Notes under the pieces: generated by a model
What the model was told of the DNA's origin: nothing
What the model saw: only the letters and a program-made list of their open reading frames with translations
Database searches by the model: none
Program-made: the position numbers and the translations under genes
In this document: piece by piece, positions 57,121 through 64,000 of the stretch
Position numbering within the stretch: the stretch's first letter is position 1
Layout: each line of letters opens with the position of its first letter
Origin: Symbiodinium natans
Taxonomy: Eukaryota > Sar > Dinophyceae > Suessiales > Symbiodiniaceae
Direction: 5' to 3'
DNA: 64,000 nucleotides
Assembly: GCA_905221605.1 (NCBI GenBank)
Contig: CAJNDS010002664.1
Span: forward strand, 124,001 to 188,000

Positions 57121-58941
57121 AGAAACAGCTGCCTTGCCCACCTTCTCAAAAGGAAGACCCCCCAATGCTGCGCCTTGATGGCCTGCTCTTGCAACTTTTC
57201 GGCCGCTCGATTGGCCGCCTCCTTGAGGCTCGCCGCGTTCTCCTGAATCGAAGAGGCAGATGTTGAGAGGCTGGTGTTGAAACATGGGGTTGAACAATGG
57301 GTTGAAAACTGGGTGGAAGAATGGGTTGAAAAATGGTTGAACAATGTGCTGAAAATGGGTTTAAAAATGTGTTGAAAAAGGGCTCCTCTGAGTGCCTGTT
57401 GAGCTCCGCACCTCGGCGCGCGCCAGCTGGGCTTCCAACTCCCGCACACGAGATCGCCTTGGAGCTCATTGCTTGCTGGAGGATGCTGTGGGAAAGGATC
57501 CCGAACTGCGTCCTCTTTGCCTGAGCCTCACGCGGAGCGGTGTCGATCGAGTCGCCAGCCTACCGGTGCTCTACCAATCTAAGGGGCTCGGAATTTAGGA
57601 TCATCGACTCACGCAGCTATATGCTGCTTACACAGCTTGTGTGCGGCCATGTCGGAGGACAGGTTAGGACCAACGCCACGGGACGTTCGGCGGAGGATGC
57701 TTTTGCACGTTGTATGTATATTATTTATTTATTTATTTAATGTATATTTATTTATGTATGTATTTATTTATTTCAAGTACATATGTGCACATGTGCGCAA
57801 GTTATCCAGTTGCTGCCGATGCGCTTGCCGAACAGACTCGGTGTCCTGGAAGTCCTTACAAAGTTCCTGCAGGCCCTCAAGTCTGGCTTGGCAGAGGTGT
57901 TCTGTGCTGTGCATCATTCGCATCGCCACGCTTCGCCCTTGCATGTCCCTTGCGCGTGCTTGCGTGCACAAGTGTTTCTCAATATTTAGGTTTTCTTGAG
58001 GCATCCAAAGCTTGTGCTCGCCCTATCGCGAGCTTGTGCCCGCCCCGAACGGTGTGCACGTTATTAGACAACTGAGTTTTCGCGAATCGCCCTCATCATC
58101 CTCACAAGGGCCCGCCAAAAAACAACAACTCTCACATGCCGAAGGCTCTCAATAAAGCCACCATTGCCCAAATTCGACCTCACCTCGCGAGAATCCTTCA
58201 CCGTGTTGCGCTGCGCCTCCGCAAGCTGCGCCTGGCAAGGTCGTGTGCAACGCCATCTCTCTGAAATCCTGGGCAAACCCTGGACCCTAAACAGGTTAGG
58301 GTTGTACCGCTCTTATCCGAAACCGAACTTCAACCTGCAATTCTGCGTGGGAGCTCGGACAGGGGAGGAGCTTCAGGGACTTGTCGGGGCGCCTCCAGCT
58401 CAGCAACCCGACTGGCCAACAGCCTCAGCTTGTATGTGTCCATGTAAATGCTGACAACCTTTCTATGTAAGCATGTGTTTATGAGATTTGGGTATATTCT
58501 ATATATGTTCAGTCCCTTACTTGGTGAAGAAATGTGCGATCCCACAGTCATCTCATCCCTAAACCCTAAACCCTAAACCCTAAACCCTAAACCCTAAACC
58601 CTAAAGCTCAAGCAGACTTGAGCAGGAGGCTTCTCAGCTGCCGCGCTGCCAAGGTCTCCCACGCCTCCCGTGTCAGCCTGTTCACAGAAGTTGAAGCAAC
58701 CAAGGCATCAAAAGAGCGAGGCATGCAGGGTTTAGGGTTTAGGGTTTAGGGTTTAGGGTTTAGGGTTTAGGGTTTAGGGTTTAGGGTTTAGGGTTTAGGG
58801 TTTAGGGTTTAGGGTTTAGGGTTTAGGGTTTTGGGGTTAGGGTTTAGGGTTTAGGGTTTAGGGTTTAGGGCCCTTGTGACTTCGGACGTAAGCTTCTCAT
58901 TGTCATCCGAGAGGACAAAGGCATGCATGCTGGCTTCCAAG
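56690..58941 (-). CDS. Coiled-coil protein gene, multi-exon
   Basis: Minus-strand helical exons: about 58872-58941 (SLEASMHAFVLSDDNEKLTS..., ending EVTR), a possible one at about 58608-58670 (LTREAWETLAARQLRSLL, or another frame of the same bases), about 58396-58436 (LLASRVAELE), 58184-58231 (AQLAEAQRNTVKDSRE), about 57412-57457 (RSRVRELEAQLARAE), 57174-57242 (ENAASLKEAANRAAEKLQEQ, ending AIK), about 56966-57010 (ERQLERQLADALGS) and about 56690-56762 (SQARLEQQLDDACGRARPR). The well-resolved ones have AG|G acceptors and GC or GT donors. The heptad-like Leu/Ala/Glu pattern indicates a coiled coil similar in style to the 35-45 kb gene, but the exons are not copies of it. Function unknown. The phases of three exons are uncertain. 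Confidence 0.55.
58555..58605. repeat. Telomere array (CCCTAAA, 7 units)
   Basis: A perfect heptamer run immediately 3' (minus strand) of the 58.6-kb exon candidate. Confidence 0.95.
58727..58871. repeat. Telomere array (TTTAGGG, 20 units) in an intron
   Basis: The largest heptamer array in the window, nearly perfect. On the minus strand it begins exactly at a splice donor: exon ...EVTR|GCCCTAAACCCTAAA. The intron therefore starts with the telomere repeat itself. Confidence 0.95.
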
Positions 58942-59104
58942 CTTCCAAAATGTCACACACGCATCTTCTTTCGTGCGCAGAATCGCGGGTGCCGCAGCAT
59001 CTCAAGCGAAGTCCTTCGCATCCTGTGCGGGTCTGCATCCAAACAAAGTCTGGCGTGGCATGATCCATCAGGACACTGAAGCAAAGGGGCGTGTCTTGCT
59101 GACA

Positions 59105-59517
59105 TCATTCATTAATACAGTAGTATAGCACCCCTACTCGGCCGCAACGGGGTCTCTTTGCACCATACTGCACCTGGACTGCAAAATCACCTATAACCTT
59201 TGGGATGTTCCCCCTTATACTAGCAGTCCTTACTAGGGATAATGAATAGGGTGTACCATAATCCCTATTAAGGACTGTTACTATAAGGGGGAATATGCCA
59301 ATGTAACCTGATGAAGTTCTGTCCACGCCTCTGTCGGCGGGGCGGACCACCTTCTCGTCTCTTCCCACTCGTCGAAGGCGACTTGCAGTCGAACACCTTC
59401 CCGAATCTCCGCAACAAATCGGGCAGTCTGGCGAGAGGCAGTTTCGAACCTCTTGCATGTTTCACAAGCATCGCATCCATTCTTGCATAATTCCTCCCTT
59501 GCACTTCGCATGGTGGC
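59105..59517 (-). CDS. Unknown protein, last two exons
   Basis: Exon 59308-59517 (70 codons, CAG|G acceptor) encodes ATMRSAREELCKNGCDACET..., FVAEIREGVRLQVAFDEWEE and EAWTELHQ. A GT donor starts a 134-bp intron (59174-59307). The last exon, 59105-59173, encodes VQYGAKRPRCGRVGVLYY and then CINE, ending in TGA. Both exons are phase 0 and join cleanly (ELHQ|VQYG). The CxxC-like CDACETCK segment is the only hint of a motif. The intron consists almost wholly of a family A fold-back element. Upstream exons may lie in 59.5-60.9 kb (e.g. 59585-59635, DVITYLDAAPGT) but are not resolved. Confidence 0.65.
59199..59302. mobile_element. Fold-back element, family A (copy 5), fills an intron
   Basis: TTTGGGATGTTCCCCCTTAT at the left and TATAAGGGGGAATATGCCAA at the right. 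It accounts for 104 of the 134 bp of intron 59174-59307. Confidence 0.9.
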
Positions 59518-59964
59518 CTGGCCAGGAGCCGGCCAACTGGAAAAACACTGCGGTGCAGGATATGCACGGGTGGGCGGTGACGTACCTGGAGCTGCATCCA
59601 GGTACGTAATCACATCACCCTGCAGAAAGAGGCGGCATGGGGGCACAGGCGAATTCCACCCTTTGGCGAAGCAAGTCCTCACGGACGATTTGACAGCACA
59701 GCGGATCTGGCATGGTATGCGCATCATCAACAAGCCCAAAACCCTGCAAGCGCTGAACTGCAAAACCTCCAGCCCCAAAATCCCTGAAAAAAACCCTACA
59801 ATCCCTAAGATCCCTAAAAGCCCCCAAAATCCCTAAAGTCCCTAAGAACTCTCAACCCCGAATGCCTAGAAAGCCCCTCCACCCCTTCAAGAGCCTCCCA
59901 GAAGCGCTTCCGCTTCGCCCAGGAGCAACAGCAAGGCCTGGAGCAGCCAGAGACTAACACGGCA

Positions 59965-60130
59965 ATCGAGTAGAATTAGAATTAGAATTAGACAAATAGA
60001 CAATTAGACCATCTTAGAGTTAGAATTAGAATTAGAACTAAAATTGGAATTAGAATTAGTATTTAGACTTGGAATTAGAGTTAGAATTAGAGTTGGAATC
60101 ATAATTAGAAATAGAAATAGACATGACAAT
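59965..60130. repeat. GAATTA hexamer repeats
   Basis: Degenerate (AGAATT)n array with variants; AT-rich and non-coding. It marks the left edge of the region between the minus-strand and plus-strand genes. Confidence 0.9.
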
Positions 60131-60929
60131 AGAACAGAATAGAACAAATTATTAATATATCTTTATAACGAGATAGTTTCATAGAACATAATGTCATATG
60201 TGAAGAAGATAGCATAGAGTAGCTGTAGGGTCAGGGAGTTAGAGAGTAGTTTGTCGGGATCCGCAGGCTATTGATGAGAACGCTTCGGGTTTGAGCATAG
60301 AAAGGTTCATTCCTTGCGATATGGCTCACATCCAACCCCTACTAGTACCTTTGGTATCCGTTGGCGACCCAGTGCCGGGGCCCAGTGCAACAAGATCAAC
60401 AAGACCTTGAAAAGGCTGCGGCCTGTCGCTCCGCATGCTGCGAACGGTCATGGTCCGCTAGGATCGACGGCCAGATCACATCCACAGCCGCCTCCCTGCA
60501 CAGGGAAACTTGCTTTACGCTACAAGCAACCACCTTGTGGGCTTACTTCCACCTGTGGCCAACGACTCGGCCAGCACTTGATGATGACGGCTGCTGAAGG
60601 CTGAGCTCACTTGCCACCTCAGTAGGCCAGAGCAGCGCTCACGGATGCCACGCTGCGCCAGCAAAGAGGCTCAGCACATCTCAGCACGACGCCCAAGCAG
60701 GAACCAATTTCGCCGCGAGGCTGGGAGATGCGACGAGGAAAATGCCTGACAATCGGCAGGGAGGCAGGGAGATGTCTCCGACCAAGGCAGAGCCGCAGGC
60801 GGCGCCTTCCGAGCTGTACAGCCGCCGCAATGCAAGCTGTCCTGCTGCTCAGCTTGTGCCTTGAAAAACATCCTGTTCCATACGCTCGCTCGTGCTTCCC
60901 TCATATACGTATGTTTTTGCATGTGTATG

Positions 60930-61480
60930 TATTACGCAGCTCTTACTTCTTTCGTATTGCTTTACGTCTTTATCTGTTTTCTTACGTTCTTTATGAGCTG
61001 CTTATGTTCACTTCTTCCTTTGATGTTTGTTTTTTGTTCTTTCTTCGCCTTGTTATCTGCGCCTTTAGTGTTCCGGTCAATGCTTCTTTATGCGATTACT
61101 TCGTTGTTTCGTTGCTTCTGTCGTTACTTCTTTGTGTCTTTGTTTCTTTGTTTCTTGCTCATTGTTTGTGCTCTATTTCTGTATTGCTCTTATCTCTTTA
61201 TTTCGATATGGTTTCTTTCGTTCATTCTTTAGTAACTTCTTTGTTTCTGTTGTTTGTCTTCTTCATGTCTTTGGTTCTTTATTTCATTCTTTCGTTTCTT
61301 CTTTTATATTTCTTTCTCTTTCGCTGTTTTGTTGTTTCTTTCCTTCCTGCCTTCTCTTCATCTTAGATGCTTCTTCATTTCTGTCTGCCTGCTTTGCTTT
61401 CTTTCCTGCTGTCTGTCTCGGTCTGTCTCTGTCTGCCTCTGTCTGTCTTATCCCCCCTGCCGCCACCCTCTCACACACAC
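60930..61480 (+). promoter_or_regulatory. Pyrimidine-rich tract at the strand switch
   Basis: About 550 bp in which the plus strand is overwhelmingly T and C (TTCTTT, CTTTCTTTG, GTCTGTCTC words). Open plus frames here encode Phe/Leu/Ser/Val only and are composition artefacts. It lies between the last minus-strand gene (59.1-59.5 kb) and the plus-strand frame at 63.6 kb. In kinetoplastids, and probably in dinoflagellates, such polypyrimidine tracts serve trans-splicing and mark divergent transcription starts. The regulatory role is inferred from position and composition only. Confidence 0.4.
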
Positions 61481-61949
61481 ACAACACGTGCACACCCCGC
61501 GCCCACCCCACCCCACCCGCAAAACCAAGGGCCAAGCACCCGCACATAGATGGTCACTCAGAAGCTATGCTGCACGTGCGTGTGCTTTGGCTTTCAAAAG
61601 GAAACGCCCGCAGAGTAGGGCCTGAGGGCACGGAGCGCAAGCAGGGTGCGGAGGGTGCGGCAACAAGGGACCCTTGGCTTTGGGAGCTGTAGAATGCCGA
61701 AGCTCTGCTAAGGCCACACCATTGTGCACAACATGCCCTCTGTAGCATCACAAATAGACAAACATGCCTGCCTGTGTAGGCCTTCTATCCTCTGTCTTCG
61801 CTTGGGATTTGCTTAAATGATTTTTGCTGGCATGACTTTGCTTGTGATGCCATTTTCGTCTATTCCTGAGACCTAAACTCTAAATCCGCTACGCTCTACA
61901 CCTTGAGGCCCAAACCCTAAACCCTGCACACGGTCCTAAGAGAGTTTAG

Positions 61950-62211
61950 ACTCGAGGAGGCCGACGACGACACGCCACGCACACGTGAGCGTTGTATCTT
62001 GAACAGAAGCGACCGCAAAATCCAAGCAAAACAAGCTAGAACGTGCAGCGAACGAAGCGGCAAGATCTCCAGACGGCCTCGCCTCCTGCTTGAAAACGAT
62101 AAGTCTGAGTTTAGAACAAAATCACAGAACTCATCAGCCGTGCAGCAGCATGCGCCCAAGAATCCGATGTCGTCCGTGGAAAAACATTCGGACTGGATGT
62201 CAACCCCCACC
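61950..62211 (+). CDS. Candidate plus-strand exon, basic protein
   Basis: An open plus frame with hydrophilic composition (LEEADDDTPRTRERCILNRS, RKIQAKQARTCSERSGK, NPMSSVEKHSDWMS) runs into a poly-proline stretch encoded by poly-C. The antisense frame is also open. It fits the plus-strand orientation seen at the right edge, but no splice site or homology supports it. Confidence 0.3.
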
Positions 62212-62579
62212 CCGCCGCCCCCCCCCCCCCACACCCAAAAAAACGGCTAAAACACAATGAGTCGGTAAACAAGTCACGGCGTCTTATGTTAAGAGCGGTG
62301 GTTTCCGAGTCCTTGCTGCGGCGGGCAGCCCGCAAAATTTGCCTTGCGAAGCGTCTCTGCGATGCCAGCGCCCAAAGATGGCTGCCGCTGCAGCACCTGA
62401 GTCGAGCTTCTTGCGCACTGTTTGGGACCCAAAAAGGGACCCCTACTTAGGAGAAACTCCCCAGGTTTCTACCAGGGCCCCTCGCAGGATCTGCCAGGGG
62501 GCCATTGCCCTTGGCATGCCAATAGCGCAGCTGTTGGAAGCGGGCCCAGCAACCTCGAAGCACCTCGGAAGGGCTTCTA

Positions 62580-62706
62580 GGGACGACAAGGGCTTAGGGC
62601 TTCGGGCTGAGGGCTTAGGGCTTAGGGCTTCGGGATTAGGGTTTAGGGTTTAGGGTTTAGGGTTTAGGGTTTAGGGTTTTGGGTTTTGGGTTTTGGGTTT
62701 AGGGTA
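62580..62706. repeat. Telomere-like array (TTTAGGG and variants)
   Basis: GCTTAGG, TTTAGGG and TTTTGGG units run in series. The region 62710-63270 that follows shows no gene I can support. Confidence 0.9.
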
Positions 62707-63624
62707 AGAGGAACTTCGTCCCTGTGGTTCGTCTTGTTACCCTTACTTGGGAAGCTGCGTACCTTGATCCATGGATAAAGACTGAGAGAGTTGACTGTGC
62801 TGTCGTTGAGTGCTCGTTGGAGCTGTGTGCACTCCTGCTCGCCCCTCCCCCATGGTTATGATAGCAATGCATAGTAACTTAGTACTCAGGACAGTGCTTT
62901 ATCAACCATACTTCATAGTGTCATAGTTGCCGAAATCGCTTTATCAGTAGGGCTTCCTGTAGCACGGGAATGGTCTCAAGGCATCAGCACAACTTCTGCA
63001 GCCTCAATTTGGTGAGCTGGGACAGGGCGCTTTTCGCTCCAGAACAGCAGCAGTGCGGGAGTCAAAGCCTTGGCTTGTAGCATGCAATTAAGCAATGCGG
63101 GCCCAAGGCAGATGGCACTCCTAGCTGAGGAACACGGCGCATGCTCAGGCCTTTACGCCCGTGTTGCTGCAGTCTGCAAGAGGTCGTGGTGACGACCTGC
63201 TACGAACCACAACGCTGTGGAGTGTGGATTTGCGCTTGCTGAGGCTTTGGCACTAGGATCTTCGTCTGCAAGTGGCAGGGCAAGCAGCTCAAGAAGCCGA
63301 AACTGCCTTAAGATTCACACAGAACGTACAACTCGATGTGACAGCATGCAGATCTTACGCATATCGGGCACAGTACCAAATTAGCTGTGCCCTGTTCCAT
63401 CCTTTGTTTCCCCTTTCTGGCGGGTCCTGCTTCCTGGGAAATGTCTTCGGAAGCTGGCCGCTTTCACATTCCGGAAGACAATGGCTGGACCACGGACCGC
63501 CGATTATGTTGACACAGCGAGACTCCATCATGATCAATCATCATCATCATCATCATCCATAGTCATATTCATCCCACATCATCCCCACCTCAAACTGACG
63601 AGGTTCTGCACTTCCTTAAACAAT

Positions 63625-64000
63625 ATGCCTCGGCCGACACCGCGATACTATGCGATCAAAGCTCCAGAACTTCGAGAGGACTGGCAGCAGCATCGACATT
63701 TCGAATATTTCACCCCAGGACATGCCCTGGCAAAACCACCCGTCTCTGCCGACACAGTGGGGAGGAAGCAGCCATGCTTTGCGCAGGGGATGCGCCGGAT
63801 GAGTGCGGAATCAAGCATGGGCGAGATAGAGGACGGCGGTGCACTCCGAACAAGCCTCGGCTTAGGGAGGTTAGGGTCTAGGGTCATCAGCAAAACATTC
63901 TCGCTTCACCCGGAACGCGACCGGTGTCTCGCAGTGTGGCAAGAGACGGTCGAAACTCCGCATGTGACACAAGCAGGTCAGCATGCATGGGCGCAGTGCT
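63625..64000 (+). CDS. Plus-strand unknown protein, 5' part, runs off right edge
   Basis: An ATG at 63625 opens a frame of 125 codons with no stop to the end of the window: MPRPTPRYYAIKAPELRED, FEYFTPGHALAKPPVSADT, MRRMSAESSMGEIEDGG, then ...SLHPERDRCLAVWQET. Composition is that of a soluble, charged protein. A short telomere-like stretch (63861-63884) lies in the frame and could be part of an intron, so the later part may not be contiguous coding. No family was recognised. It is the best evidence that transcription is on the plus strand at the right edge. Confidence 0.55.
   Translation, partial: MPRPTPRYYAIKAPELREDWQQHRHFEYFTPGHALAKPPVSADTVGRKQPCFAQGMRRMSAESSMGEIEDGGALRTSLGLGRLGSRVISKTFSLHPERDRCLAVWQETVETPHVTQAGQHAWAQC

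Noticed and set aside
60728-61366. 212-codon plus-strand frame with many hydrophobic residues, resembling a membrane protein
   Set aside because: It lies in an extreme T/C-rich tract; all plus frames there give Phe/Leu/Ser/Val strings, and no motif or splice site supports coding.

Overview
The window is nuclear DNA of a dinoflagellate, most likely of the Symbiodinium/Suessiales type. Three things point there. Genes are split into many short exons of about 10-70 codons. Introns obey an AG|G...AG|G rule, but their donors are mostly GC, with some GA and some GT. The plant-type telomere heptamer (CCCTAAA/TTTAGGG) is scattered through introns and spacers at more than 40 sites. There are no bacterial-style genes, operons, CRISPR arrays, or rRNA/tRNA genes that I could see. 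Most long open frames are stop-poor shadows; the real coding sequence is in short exons, which I rebuilt by protein similarity, frame continuity and splice sites.

Layout: nearly every exon from 1 to about 59.5 kb is on the minus strand, so this looks like one unidirectional gene cluster. From right to left on that strand: a short gene end (59.1-59.5 kb); a coiled-coil gene (56.7-58.9 kb); a small unknown gene (53.8-54.4 kb); a cytosolic-type acetyl-CoA acetyltransferase (thiolase) with 21 resolved exons (46.3-51.7 kb); a long coiled-coil gene (35.3-44.8 kb) ending in a six-fold duplicated two-exon cassette; an apparently intronless two-domain GT31/Fringe-like glycosyltransferase (28.4-30.4 kb); a 0.8-0.9 kb tandem duplication with coiled-coil exons (25.6-27.5 kb); unknown and LRR-like exons (22.1-25.4 kb); a charged-protein gene (19.9-20.4 kb); coiled-coil exons (17.4-18.4 kb); a PPR gene (11.9-17.3 kb); several unidentified exons (4-8.7 kb); a possible glycosyltransferase (1.3-4.4 kb); and a gene running off the left edge. 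A plus-strand frame starts at 63.6 kb and runs off the right edge. The strand therefore switches between about 59.6 and 63.6 kb, and a 550-bp pyrimidine-rich tract lies in that gap.

The most interesting signal is the intron content. The larger introns I could resolve carry either telomere heptamers or a short fold-back (MITE-like) element of one of three families. In one gene the 134-bp intron is almost entirely a 104-bp fold-back element. In another a 53-nt intron is largely telomere repeat. This suggests that introns arise here by insertion of small elements (introners) and of telomeric DNA.
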